Source of the DNA: Sphaerolaimus hirsutus
Lineage: Eukaryota; Nematoda; Chromadorea; Monhysterida; Sphaerolaimidae
Assembly (NCBI GenBank): GCA_964036195.1
Contig: OZ038460.1
Span: forward strand, 10,605,504 to 10,669,503
Reading direction: 5' to 3'
Length of the DNA stretch: 64,000 nucleotides
The notes under the pieces are model-generated. The model was given only the letters and a program-made list of their open reading frames with translations, made no database searches and was not told where the DNA came from. This document shows positions 40,591-52,347 of this stretch, one piece after another. Made by a program: the position numbers and the translations under genes. Positions within the stretch are counted from its first letter, which is position 1. Every line of letters begins with the position of its first letter.

Positions 40591-42951
40591 AGAGCACTGC
40601 ACAACAAGATCGACGCTGCTACACTGGCAGACCAAGTTTCCCATGTTTCTGCGGTTGTAGTGCTCTGCACATTTTTGTTTCCCTACCCCCATCAACTTTT
40701 CATATCAACATGTTCTAATTTAAGCAAAACTTAGCTAAGTTATTCCTAGCCCAAATATAAACTACATTCCATGTGGCGCAAGGTGAGAGGGGAATTTCAC
40801 ATTTTCACTCTAAAAATGCCGCGGCGCGGCGTGCAGACGATTTTGAAGTTGTCGACACGGTGTTATGACTCTCTGGGTGGCCGAATGCACATTCCACTCT
40901 TTACTAATCTTTGGGCAGAGGCAGAGACTGCGACTGATAGGTAGGTGGCGACCGGAAGCCAGGAACAATGAATTCCACTGAAAGCGTATCAAAATAAATA
41001 CTGTTCTGAGTTTCTCCCCATGTTGACTAGATTGTCGGTAGTGTCATCTAGTATTGGTGGGTGGTAGAAACAGCTTCTGATCACGCCCCGAGTGACAAGT
41101 CGCGGTCCCAAAAATACATTTTCCGCCGCCCCAGCACAAATATTCCATCACGCTTGGAAGGGCGAGGCCATCGGGCTGAAACCTTTCTCACAGGCGCGAG
41201 CTGACCAGATAGTCACAATAATGTGTCGCGGCATTGAGGGGGATAAGCACCTGCGCCTGCGAGCATTCCGCTAGCTACCGTAACTCTTGAATACAAACCC
41301 CCCGTAAAAAAGTTTCCACGTGACATGTAGAAAATGTTGTAAATATTGTTTCACGCCAATGTCTTTCATTCCCATGAGCGTAATCAATCACATTTAGCAG
41401 ATTAATTAATTAGTGTTATTTGTAAGCTCGTATTAATTGCCTAATTACCTGTCAAGTTGATTTCCTATGACATTTTATGACCTCATGTTTTCTTTGGTCT
41501 CAGGTTATTCGCTCCCATTTTGTAAATATGCATTGCACTGCGCTGTTAAGTATTTTAGGTTGTATTAGGTTAAGTAGGAAGTTGTAGGTGATTGTGGAAG
41601 TAGTTAATTGTTTTATGTACATTAATCCTTTCTTGAATTAAGCCCCATGTTGCATGAAGCTAACATTTGATACCATGAATCGTATTTAATTGTTACCGCA
41701 CATTTAATTGATCTAATTAATTACCATTTGTTCCTAACGATTTTATTAAGTGCTTATATTGAGCTTAGTTGAGTTGGAAGTGATCTCATGCCTTTTCTGA
41801 TATTATGCCTTTTTTAGTCTTTTTATTCATGTCGATTATGGTACATCACTTCGTCTTATAAGTAGCTGAATTGTTGTTTTTGCACAATCTTTTGATTTAC
41901 AATCAAAATTGACTTTGCTTCTACTCTGCTGCTAGTGTTCTTCCATCGCCCTAAAAAATAAACTCTCTTCTCAAACTCAACTTGGACCCCCCTTGAGTAG
42001 TACTACTAACCTCTTTTCCCTTTGCTAATTAACCGTTTGCTAATTAACAAACCGCTCTAATTACTGCGCTGCTTGTGCTAGTGTAAGCGCGTGATAGGCA
42101 GGAAACAGGACAGCGTGATCCCGAGTGGTTTACTGCACGTTTGGCAAAAAACCGTCTTCGGACACATTCCCTTAAAATTTACAAACGGCATCATTTCCTG
42201 GACCTCCGGGCCCAGTGCAGTGCACACCGGCGACAAGCGGGTGGTGAAGTGGAGTGATAGGGAAAGCAGTGAGGTAAAAAGCGCTCTGAATTGTGTAGAC
42301 AAAAACCAGCTGAATACACAGATTCATGACATGAACATGCGACGATAATAAAATTTCAACGGGAACATTTTGGGTGTGTGTTCAGGGGAAATTTTCCATT
42401 GTGAATAGCGGTTGTCCCGGAGGACTGTCTCCACTGCTTTCAACTTTGAGAACATGAGGATAGGTACCTAGATGTTTCCTATTGATAAAGACATTGGTAA
42501 CTCCAATTTTGAAAAAAGCAATATTATGACACAACGTAAATTATAAGGCGACAAAATACGGTAGTCCTAGGGAAATACTAAAAAATGGGTCCTGTAGGCA
42601 CCAATGTTACTGATAATGAGGGTGCCCCACACAGCTATCTAAATCCAGGACAGTTTAGAACACTCAGTCACGAATGATAGAGAAAATGCTAAACCAATGT
42701 GTATGTAAACGCTATCAGGTCAATATATTTACACACATACAGTTTTGCAAAAAATCTTATCAGCTGGTATCTTATTTTATTTGTGAATTTTGTTCACTCA
42801 ACTATATTTACACCGTGGACAGCATAAATAACCTACTTCACTTTCGCACGTACTTCACAAATAAAAATTGAAAAATAATGAAGAAATAAGAAAAATTACA
42901 AAGAAATGGAGAGCACTCCTCGCTGTCGTGGAGTTTTTATCTTGTGTTGGC
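40591..42951. other. Intergenic region without recognised gene
   Basis: 2.4 kb. 41300-42010 has LTR-like signals (CTTATAAGTAG near 41855, AATAAA near 41957) but no second copy in the window, so a solo LTR is only a suggestion. An 85-codon ORF (42091-42348) is not assignable. Confidence 0.35.
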
Positions 42952-42996
42952 CAGAGTAGTTAAAAGTACCGAACTTTTTTCAAAGTATACGTAAAC

Positions 42997-44956
42997 TAGG
43001 GTGTCAAATTTCCGTTTCCGTTTTCCGTTTCCGCCTTTCCGCAGGAAAATTTTTTACCTTTCCGTTTTCCGTTTTCCGGCAGCCGAAAAATTTTTACCTT
43101 TCCGTTTTCCGTTTTCCGGCAGCCGAAAATTTTTTACCTTTCCGTTTTCCGTTTTCCGGCAGCTGAAAATTTTTTACCTTTCCGTTTCCGTTTTTCCGGC
43201 CCATTTTTCCGTTTTCCGGCTGAAAAATTTTTACCTTTCCGTTTCCGTTTTACCAGGCCATTTTTCCATTTTCTGGCTCGATTTTCAGTTTTCTGGCATT
43301 TTTCCATTGTTTTTCCAATCTGTATTTATCTTCAATTGGCTCATCCCATTGTGTTGTTTTTGTCTCTTGGAGCAGCATTGACAACTGGGATTTCAGGGTC
43401 AGTGAAACAGGTGCTGTGAACCCAATTGGGTCATATGCTGACACCAATAATTTATTCAAGTTTCATCTGGTTGGTGTTGTGATGCTGTCAATTTGCAATT
43501 TTGGTGTTGATATTGCCAGCATGTCCGTTCGGTGATTTTATTTTTATGCCCATTACTGCGACAATTTTATTCACCTTTGGACTCCTGTCATTTTCTGCTA
43601 TTTCATTCATGACTGATCTGGAGTTTGACAGCCATTCCCTCATGTTCATAGAACATTGGTTAAATAAAGCTTTGACTTTGTAATATAGTTCTAAAGCTTC
43701 AACTTCATTTGTGACACTCATGATGAAGTTATTGATGTAAATGTTGTTTATTATCATCGCCAACTGGTTTCGTTCCCCTTCATTTTCTTCATATTCATTC
43801 ATGTTGTTTATTGTCACATTTAAATGGTATTTTATGACTGCTCCCAAAATTGCTGGGCTGCAGACAAGTCCAAACAGTACGCGTTTAAAATGAAGTACTA
43901 TTAAGTTATTTTCAGTTACTGGTTTTGAGGCATCTTTCAGCCAAAAAAATCGTGTGTAGTCTCTAGCTTGGTCATGCAATCCTATTTGCAAAAATGCCTT
44001 TTAATGCTAGATTGCCTGCCCTGAACCTCAGGAGTAGGCCCAGTGCTAATGGTGTTTTAATTGGTCCTCTAAAAAGGCACTCGTTGAAACTGGGCTTACC
44101 TGCCGACCCATCGTACACGATTCTGCATGATGTCGATTTGCCCGGCGTGATTACTGGCTGGTGTGGCAGGTAATGAATCCCTTTGTTGTCTGTTTTGTCG
44201 TCACAGATCTCAATTATTCCCTTTTCTAGTTGGTCGTCCAAAACTTTCCGGTATTGTTTGAATAAGTTTGGATCTTTGTTGAATCTTTTTATCAGTGATT
44301 TAAACTGCACCAAGGCTTCTGCTTTTCCCGTGGGCAGGTCACTGATACTCTCTTTATACGACCAGTCAATAAAGTATCGTTTGTTGTTGTTGTTGAATTT
44401 TATGCTATTTATTATCATCTCCTCTGCAATGTTGTCATCAATTGCATAGGGGTCATCAGTGATTCCCACTGCTTCTAGACTGTGAAGTTGTCATAGTGTT
44501 TCCTTTCATATGGCCACTATGGCTACTTTTTGATGATTTTTTGTTGGTTCACTTAAGCTTGAACTACAAGTGAAGTTACAGGCATGATCCATAGTTGCAG
44601 AATGTACAGCTACCACAATCAAAGCCAAACAGGCAAACCTGCATGCAGGTTTTCCTTCTGCACATTTGTCTATTACCGTGCTAATTTCACTTTATTTTTT
44701 TCCGTTTCCGTGAAAATTTTGCTTTCCGTTTTCCGTTTTCCGGCATTTCATTTTTCCGTTTTCCGTTTTCCGGCTGACAATTTTTTTTTACCTTTCCGTT
44801 TTCCGTTTTCCGCTGAGTGAAATTTTTTTACCTTTCCGTTTTCCGTTTTCCGGCAGAAATTTTTTTTTTACCTTTCCGTTTTCCGTTTTCCGTAAAGTGA
44901 AAAAATTTTACCTTTCCGTTTTCCGTTTTCCGTAAAAAAAATTTTTTGACACCCTA
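42997..44956. mobile_element. hAT-like element with TTTCCG arrays carrying a BEL/Pao fragment, TSD acgtaaac
   Basis: Ends TAGGGTGTCAAATTTCC and (reversed) TAGGGTGTCAAAAAATTT; perfect 8-bp duplication ACGTAAAC at 42989-42996 and 44957-44964. Subterminal arrays of CCTTTCCGTTTTCCG units occupy about 43013-43250 and 44700-44935, in mirrored orientation. The core between them is a retroelement pol fragment. hAT-type termini are an inference from the end sequence and duplication length. Confidence 0.85.
43250..44469 (-). pseudogene. BEL/Pao retroelement pol fragment (RT to A17 region), decayed
   Basis: Three minus-strand pieces in order: 43972-44469 (HYLPHQPV, CRIVYDGSAGKPSFNECL, LLRFRAGN), 43488-43991 (FLQIGL, DYTRFFWL, LFGLVCSPAILG) and 43250-43459 (VSAYDPIGFTAPVSL). 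These are hallmarks of BEL/Pao RT and the following peptidase A17 region. One frame change separates the first two pieces, and the RT active site reads YINN where YVDD-type is required, so it is inactive. There is no LTR on either side; it is bounded by the TTTCCG arrays of the carrying element. Confidence 0.85.
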
Positions 44957-45431
44957 ACGTAAACGTAAGGTATTTATTTTTTACTCACCCCTTGAGTACA
45001 GAAAACGTAAAGTAATTTTTTTATACCTTAACTCATGAGTAAACGTGAGTAAACGTACTTTTTCCCAGCAGAAAACGTAAACGTGAGTACTTTTGAAAAA
45101 TGTCGCAAATTTTTTCAATAAATGTCGCTCAAAATCACTCATTTTCATAATTTTTTGGCTACTTTACGCAATTTTGACTATATATTTGTTCTATACCCAT
45201 TTTCGACTAGTATCCCATATTTTTAGCACATTTTCTCCTATTTTTCCCTTCGAGGAGTTTAAAAACCTATATAAACGACTATCTAAAATACGTTTTCTGT
45301 ACTCGAGTACTTCCAAAAAGTATACGTAAGAGCGAGTACCAGAACTTTTTTGGAGGAAACGTAAACGTATTTACTCTGTACTCGAGTTTACGTATTTATC
45401 GAGTAAAAGTAAATACGTTTTAACAACTATG

Positions 45432-46138
45432 GTGTTGGCTTCGGTGCGTGCCGATAGACTGACAAATTTTCCGAATATGATTTGGTGTAGAAACAATACG
45501 CAGACAACCTAGATTTGTTCATGATTCCGATTTCTCAATTTGTTCAGAGATCAGTTTTTCAACGCGCTTTTAGGCATATGCATTGCACGCCGTATGCCAA
45601 AAAGTGCAAAAAGGCTGGCGTCTGCCGGACTGCGTGCTCGGTCGGGGGTTTGTGCCATTTTCTGAGGGGACAAGTAAACGAAGTAACCGACGCACTGAGC
45701 CAGCGAGCCAGCCTAGATGGACTGTTAAATCTAATGCTTATAAACAAACACCTTGTGCTGGGTGTGCTCTGCGCATGCTTGCAACTTTTCATTGCTTTGT
45801 TAGAACATGGAACTGGTATGCTTTGTATGCCTGAGTATACCCAATTGAAGACGCCTGAGACACCAGGGCCAGTTCCGCAAGTGGAGAAGTAAAATGGCAA
45901 AGGCTTAGTGAAATGGCAAGTAAAATGGCATAAGCGAAGTAAAATAATAAGCAATTTCCCTTCGCGTTTGCCATTCTACTTCTAAATTTACTTCGCTCTT
46001 GCCGTTTTACTTATCACTTCTCCACTTGCGGCATAATGGTATCAATATATCATAATGCGGAGTTCAGATGTCGAATAAAGCGTGACGCTGCAGTCTCGGT
46101 TCTGTTGAGCTAAACACCTAAATATATGAATGAATATA
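45432..46138. repeat. Dispersed repeat plus palindromic MITE
   Basis: 45486-45780 has a second copy in opposite orientation at about 62160-62400 (shared TTTTTCAACGCGC, CTGACTGAGCCAGCGAGCC-like blocks). 45869-46032 is a hairpin-forming MITE (TTCCGCAAGTGGAGAAGT and complement). Confidence 0.55.
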
Positions 46139-46699
46139 CCGCAAATCCCCGAATAAGCCCGCTCAAGAAACTTCTTCTTCAACGCCTACACTATATTATT
46201 TAGCTGAGCGAGGAAAAATAAAACCACCCACCAGTGACAAACTTGTGTTTTCTTGACAAACATGCGTTCCTTTGCAACTGATGTTCACTAGCATTGATTT
46301 CATTGCTTGAATTATGGAATTTGTACTCTATTTCTGACTTACAGATCAGGTGCCAGTTCCGCAAAATGAGAAGTGAGAAGTGAAATGGCTAAGGCGAAGT
46401 TAAAGCGCAAAGGCGAAGTGAAATGGCAAGTGAATTGGCTAAAGTGAAGTAAAAAAGAAGAAGTAATTTCCCTTCGCTTTTGCCAATTTCCTTCTCAATT
46501 CACTTTCCATTTCACTTCGCCTTAGCCATTTCACTTCTCACTTCTCATTTTGCGGAACTGGCCACTGGGTTACTGATTGAACTCCATTGATCATGCATCT
46601 TACTCTATATTTTGACAAAACTCCTTCGCTCGAATAACTCCCCAAACAAAGTGTGAAAAAATGACTGCCCCGGGGACTTATTCGAGGACACACATACGG
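46139..46699. mobile_element. CCG...GAATAAGCCC element with nested palindromic MITE
   Basis: Outer ends CCGCAAATCCCCGAATAAG and complement of CCGTATGTGTGTCCTCG. Inside, 46351-46564 is a near-perfect palindrome (TGCCAGTTCCGCAAAATGAG) made of AAGTGAAATGGC repeats, related to 45869-46032. Confidence 0.6.
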
Positions 46700-47224
46700 C
46701 AGTCGCGGCGCTAAACGTTCAATTGAATCCCTGGTACACCGGCCAGCGCACATCAAAAGGCTAATAAATCCATGTGCAGATGAACATGTGTTCCATATAA
46801 AATGATCACTTTTCCTGTATGCTGCATTGAATGCAGGTGTGAAAAATCACCGGAAGGAGCGCGCGGATACTTAATCAACTAATTAGCATGATAATTGTGG
46901 ATGTCAATAGACCAATTGAGAATTTAGTGGATGGAAATGTAACACGTTCAGCGGGAGGGGGTATAAAACGAGTGAGATTAACCGCGCGGCCTATTTCCCG
47001 TCATGATGGAAATTGACCGCGGGTGGAAACTGGCATGTTACGATGCGACACTGATAACGCGTATCAATGGCAGAATTGGACTTGTTGCCATAGTGTCGCA
47101 ATATTTCGCACCGAAGGATAACTTTACACGAAAAACGATAAAGTGCGAGTATATAACATACCCGAGAAATTAATTGAAGAAAAAGAAAACCATAATCAGC
47201 GGAGAAAACGAGCCAACTGCCAAC
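46700..47224 (+). promoter_or_regulatory. 5' flank of the eL42 gene
   Basis: Contains TATAAAACGAGTGAG at 46971 and AT-rich DNA. Transcription start is not determinable. No ORF of note. Confidence 0.35.
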
Positions 47225-48063
47225 ATGGTGAATGTGCCGAAGAGCCGCAAGACATTCTGCGCGGGCAAATGCCGCAGGCACACCCAGCACAAGGTGACGC
47301 AGTACAAGAAGGGCAGGGAAATGCCCACGAAGCAAGGTGACACCTACCCACCCGCATCAACTACTTTAAATTTTCCAGCATGGAGCGACCAGCGCTACAA
47401 AAATCTGGGAAGATTTATACTTTTTCAATATAAAAATATTAGGTATATAGCTATTTATATATATCTTTTCCAGGTTTTTCCATAGAGATTTAATTCTATT
47501 GATTTTATGAAAAGAAAATATGAAAATATCTCACAAATATCTAAATGTTTTTTAAAATATATTTTCTCGACTTTTTTCAGAGATTTAATTACATTTCCTG
47601 AAAATCGGCAATTTTTTGGAACACTAGGCGCAGCACACCAACCCACACTAAATACGACTACAGCCCCACACACGCTAAATGACATCGACACGAAAGTTCA
47701 ACTGATTCCCAGCCCAATACAAAGCTTGCTGGCGATACGACGAACAAAGTTCAAATATAACCTTTGAATTGGGCAGGGAACCAGTTGACATTTGGTGTCG
47801 ATGTCAACTAGCGTGTGTGGGACCTACAAACTGCACGGCAACGCGCGCATCACGCAGGCCGGCGGCGCTACGACCGCAAGCGGCAGGGTCACGGCGGCCA
47901 GCCCAAGCCGATCCAGCGCAACAAAGCAAAGACGACCAAGAAAATCACGCTGAGATTGGAGTGCACCCAGTGCAAGCACAGACGTATGCTGGCGATAAAA
48001 CGGACAAAGCACTTTGAACTTGGCGGCGCCAAGAAAACCAAGGGCGTGATGATTTCTTTCTAG
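47225..48063 (+). CDS. RPL36A: 60S ribosomal protein eL42 (L36A/L44)
   Basis: Two exons, 47225-47336 and 47858-48063 (105 aa; family about 105-106), joined in phase 1 through GT-AG sites. Begins [12 protein letters not shown], contains [30 protein letters not shown] and KHFELGG. A component of the large subunit near the E site. First zinc pair is C-x3-C (CAGKC). In the second zinc site the usual Cys before KH is Thr (KRTKH), which would leave that site a ligand short. The intron holds a MITE. Confidence 0.95.
47671..47821. mobile_element. MITE in the eL42 intron with an eL42-like core
   Basis: Inverted ends CCACACACGCTAAATGACAT and (reversed) CCACACACGCTAGTTGACAT, about 50 bp each. The core (47728-47750) reads TGCTGGCGATACGACG and onward, matching 20 of 23 bases with eL42 exon 2. 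Confidence 0.65.
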
Positions 48064-48873
48064 ATTAGTTAGATGATCAACAGTGATATAACTGCAATGT
48101 GAGCTATATACAAATAGAAATAGCTGGCAAACTACTTTGTCTAGTGATTAGTAAATTGAAAATGTTGTGATTTTTGTTACCACAATGACATCATAACATC
48201 CACCCGAAGTGAATTTTCTTATGGATGCATTCTAGAGGTAAGGTTGTTTTTTTAACGTAAATTGAGACTTCAACCCTTCCCTGTAAAGTTCTATTTTTTT
48301 CACCAATTTTTTCACAGATTTCTCATTTCAAAGTAGTCTTATTTTGAATGAAGCTTAGCAATATTTTAATATCAGAGCATCAATTTTTAGATTTAACACC
48401 TATTTGAATGCTTCGCATGTTTTGGAACACTCCCAACGTAACTTCTACCAGCCGTTCTATTGGAGGTGCCGTTCAATTGGAGGCTGTCGTTCTATTGTTT
48501 TCGTGAGTGCAAAAATGTGCCGTTCTATTAGAAGAAATACGGTATCACTCCGGGGGAAAATTTGGCCATCAATGAAGCCCCAGCGAGAAATAAAACCTGG
48601 GAAACCCCCGATATGCTGTCTAGATGCTGAACGGGTTACATGCCAACAGGCACAGGCCCGTAAATTGAGCAATTTGTGGGGTATCAGGGTATAGTAGCTT
48701 CGGGATGTATAAATAGATAGCTGAGCCGCCCTCCCCCATGAGACCCCCGCAACGAGTCTGGATGCCAAGCGGTTAACATGCCAAGCAAGCCTATGCCATG
48801 TTTTTCACCGTTTCAAAAGGGGAAAGTTATATAGTGCCAAACAGGGGTCTCCTAGGGAAGGGGGGCTGGGGGG
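48064..48873. other. 3' flank of eL42 and dispersed repeat
   Basis: 48630-48792 carries the GGTTACATGCC / GGCATGT repeat also found at 33276. No gene seen. Confidence 0.45.
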
Positions 48874-49659
48874 TAGGGTGGCAGAATTTACCGTACCGTA
48901 CCGTACCGTACCGCCTTTTTGGGAAATTTACCGTACCGTACCATTTACCGCACTTTTAGAAATTTACCGTACCGTACCGCGTACCGCATTATCCAAAATT
49001 TACCGTACCGTACCGCGTACCGCACTCATTTACCGCAGAAAATGCAGTAAATTTTACTCAGATTGACATTAAATATGCCAATTTATTGATGACAATTAAC
49101 GCAGTGTTTTGAATTTTTTGCGCGCAAGCGCGCAAATTTCACAGCACTGTTTTCCTGATTTGAAGCCCTTTCATTTCATTGATATAAGTCATGATTTACA
49201 TTAGTATAATGTGTTTATAAAATCAAGCCATGTGCTTTGACACGCTCTTAAGGTGTAAATTTCACTTACTTTTAGCAATTATTCACACACTTTTAGTAAT
49301 TTTTCTTCATTTTCTTCCTTCTACACCTTGAATAAACCTATATATTGAACCCCTACATTGTGGGTAATGGAATTTTATGTCATCATACTGTTATTGTGTT
49401 CTTAAGTTCTTATCAAATTGTGTCACTGAATTTGGTGTCAATTTATGAAGTAAAAGTTCTCTGTAGTCCGGCACTGATACAGTTCTGACAATCGGAAATT
49501 TACCGTACCGTACCGTACCGCGTACCGCACTTTACAGATTTACCGTACCGTACCGTTTACCGCAAAATTGAAGATTTACCGTACCGTACCGTTTACCACA
49601 AAATAGTAAATTTACCGTACCGTACCGTTTACCGCAAGGCCGTACCGTCTGCCACCCTA
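48874..49659. mobile_element. hAT-like element with TTTACCGTACCG arrays, TSD ctgggggg
   Basis: Ends TAGGGTGGCAGAATTTACC and (reversed) TAGGGTGGCAGACGG; perfect duplication CTGGGGGG at 48866-48873 and 49660-49667. Both ends are packed with TTTACCGTACCG units in mirrored orientation (48889-49035 and 49498-49640). Same architecture as 42997-44956 with a different unit. Confidence 0.85.
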
Positions 49660-49667
49660 CTGGGGGG

Positions 49668-50358
49668 GGGGCTGCCCCCCCCCCAAATCGGCCAGCTATC
49701 TATCTATCCCGGAGGCCGCTCAGCTATCTATCTATCCCGAGGCAAAATTTTTGGCTACTACCCCCAAAGACCCCCCCCCCAAATCGCTCAGCTATCTATC
49801 TATCTGGAGTGGTTTTTGAGAAATTTTGCCCCAATTTTCGCTCAAAATCACAAATTTTCGCACCTTTTTATAGTTTTTCACCTTCAAAATCGTGCATTCC
49901 AGTTATATACATGGTTATATACCTATTTTGAGCCATTTTATGCCTACTTTTGGTTACTTTTAACTGATTATTAGCGATTTTTTCTCCTTTCTGCCTTCTT
50001 AACCTTCAAAAAGCCTATATATTGTGCCCCCGCCAGCCCCCCCCCAGAAAATTTTTCCAGCTATCTATCCCTCCGGAGGAGCGATTTGCTATCTATCCAG
50101 CCCCCGCGAGGGCCAAAATCCTGGAGACCCCTGGTGCCAAAACTGGTTCAAGAGTAACGAGTCCGGTGGAAGCCATTGATTTTCACAGATGTTTTCTTTG
50201 TCAAAATACCGTAAGCAAAATCTATAAGAGGAATTTCACGGTTTCAAAAGGGCAACGACGCTAAATTTTTGTAACTTCAATTCAACAATAATCCAAACAA
50301 TCGAACCACGATCAAAACAATAACCCGATCACGCAATCACCCAAAACACTCAATCACC
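49668..50358. repeat. GCTATCTATCTATCCC repeat region
   Basis: Several copies of GCTCAGCTATCTATCTATCC separated by poly-C; the same order of motifs is repeated at 63885-64000. 50280-50358 is 3' flank of eL36. Confidence 0.55.
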
Positions 50359-51276
50359 TCACTTGTGGTGGGCCTTCCTCTGGGCGACGAGCACCTGCTG
50401 CACGTCGTCGCGCTTCCTCTTGGCCCTGCCGTGGTTGCCGACGCGCTTCTTCAGGTACTTCAGGGCCTTCTTGTCCTTGCCGATGCGCAACAGCTCCATG
50501 GTGCGGCGCTCGTACGGCGCGAAGCCGACCACCTCGCGCACCAGGTCGCGCACGAACTTGACGTGCTTGTGCAGGCGCTGCGAGGGGATACCAAATGATG
50601 AATCGGTGAAAAAGGGTGTCAATTCAGCATGTTTACATTGCCGCCAGACACATTGGATGTCAACTATTTCGGTGTCAACTCGATTTGAATAAAATTAAGT
50701 TCGCAGGGCAATTTTCAGTGTAATAAAATCGAGTTGACACAAAAACCGGTTGACATCCAGTGTGTGGCGCCATTGGCGCAAACGGTACTCAAGCTAAAAC
50801 TTAGATAGTGAGGGAAACAGGAGCCTGTCTTCCAGCTGGGCGCCGCCTATTGAGGACAAATCCTAACAACCAGGGGTATCTAGGATGCGGGGGTCAGATA
50901 TATAGCAAATCAGTGGGGGCTATACATCGCAGGATTTTTCGAGGTGTAGAAAGCAAAATGGCGATAAAAATCACTAAAACACTGAAATTTAACTAAAATA
51001 GGTATAGAAACACACAATAGTTGACAATAGGCCTGTCAGTCAGAATACAATTTCAGGAATTTTGGTCTTTCATGGCAGTCTCAGAACAAGCTCAGTAGTC
51101 AGTAGCTTAGTAGCGGTAAACCAAACATTCTAGCCAACAAACGGCAACAGAGAATATCTCGCACCGCATATACTCACCCCCTTAGTTCTGGACGGCTTCA
51201 CACGACGCTGGTTCTTGGTGATCTTGTGGCCCTTGTGCAGGCCCACGGCCAAAGCCTCCACTGAAGCGTTCGTCAT
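50359..51276 (-). CDS. RPL36: 60S ribosomal protein eL36
   Basis: Exon 1 51178-51276 and exon 2 50359-50577, phase 0, GT-AG; 105 aa, the family length. Motifs: [56 protein letters not shown] and AKRKRDD. A surface protein of the large ribosomal subunit. The start is fixed by the initiation Met ahead of the family N-terminus. The 600-bp intron contains a MITE. Confidence 0.97.
50640..50770. mobile_element. Short palindromic MITE in the eL36 intron
   Basis: GCCAGACACATTGGATGTCA at the left and GCCACACACTGGATGTCA (reverse strand) at the right; each arm about 45 bp with GTGTCAACTCGATTT. Same GTTGACA family as 47671. Confidence 0.65.
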
Positions 51277-51874
51277 GCTAGCAGAAAATTTACCAAAAAC
51301 TCAGGATAATCGTAAAATAACCTGCAAAGGAACATATTTAGAAGGTAAAGATGTGAAATGCGTTGGTAAATAAAATTGTTTTATAGTCCAACAAAAGTGT
51401 TGGGTGGAAGTTTTACCAATTGTTTCAACCGCTCAATCGAGATTTTTCCAGTCACCTTCATTGAATGTAAATCACAAAGCTAAACAAATTATGAACTTGT
51501 ACAGCGGGAAAAAATGGTGGAACACACTATCGACCAAATGACAATTTAGGACTTCTGGGAAACAGATTATTGTAAATATTTAAAATGCGCATGGTATCAC
51601 CGATTCAATCAATAAATGAATTGCATTTGAACTTATAAATATGTTGAATACCGTGGGAAAAGGGATGACCGGTTTTTTTTAATGAGTAAAAACATGTATT
51701 CAAAAAAGCGCAAACATCGAAACCGGTTGCCGCTGGAATCGCAATTTTGAAAAGGTCAGCTGAAATTTTCAGTACTTACCCATTCACTAGCTATTTCGCA
51801 GTTTTTGGCAATTTCACTAATAGACTAAGAATATGATTGATTGCAAAGCAGTGAAACTTTTCTGATATTTAGAT
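51277..51874. promoter_or_regulatory. Divergent upstream region of eL36 and the 51875 ORF
   Basis: A 600-bp AT-rich gap between head-to-head coding starts. A shared promoter is possible; no TATA box or pyrimidine tract is convincing. Confidence 0.3.
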
Positions 51875-52228
51875 ATGTCGAGTGTTCACATATTTCCGAG
51901 CTTTTTTAAAATAACCTATTTAAAAAACGTGGGTCTTTTAAGAAAGCACCGGCCATCCCAAATCCTTACCGTAGAAGAAATGACCCAACAGCTGAGTTTC
52001 GATTGCATTAGTTTCCTATTTAAAAGCCTCACTCAAGCGGGAAAATATTTAGACATTAGTTCGGAGGTCCCGATCAAAAACACAAAAAGTATATACAAAT
52101 ACAAGATAACCATGAGTACAATAGAAATCCGTGAATTGCCCTCTGTATTATGTGCACATGTCGAAGAGCGAATCACAAAAAGCGAGCGCATTCATAGCCA
52201 AGCAAAAGTGGGAAACGAGCGATTGTAA
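51875..52228 (+). CDS. Hypothetical 117-aa protein
   Basis: An intronless frame from ATG 51875 to the stop at 52228, in AT-rich DNA where a frame of this length is uncommon. The composition is protein-like (MSSVHIFPSFFKITYLK, then a mixed helical region). I do not recognise a family. It is divergent from eL36 and 120 bp from the 3' end of the next gene. Confidence 0.4.
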   Translation: MSSVHIFPSFFKITYLKNVGLLRKHRPSQILTVEEMTQQLSFDCISFLFKSLTQAGKYLDISSEVPIKNTKSIYKYKITMSTIEIRELPSVLCAHVEERITKSERIHSQAKVGNERL

Positions 52229-52347
52229 CAATACCAATGTCAATGTCAATGTCAGCGGAATCTCTCGGCAATAACCCCACGGAATCAAGGTGCCAAATCA
52301 CAACACAGCCAATCAAATGTCACTCAAATTACCTAACCTATCATATT

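Larger units (their letters stand above)
42952..45431. mobile_element. hAT-like outer element, TSD gtgttggc
   Basis: Ends CAGAGTAGTTAAAAGTACC and (reversed) CATAGTTGTTAAAACGTATT; duplication GTGTTGGC at 42944-42951 and 45432-45439. ACGTAAACGTAAG-type subterminal repeats. It contains the complete element 42997-44956. Confidence 0.8.

Noticed and set aside
41310-42010. Solo LTR suggested by TATA-like and AATAAA signals
   Set aside because: No second copy, no terminal inverted dinucleotides or target duplication that I could confirm.
48889-49640. CRISPR-like or satellite array of TTTACCGTACCG units
   Set aside because: Units are contiguous, without unique spacers, and are bounded by transposon ends with a target duplication.
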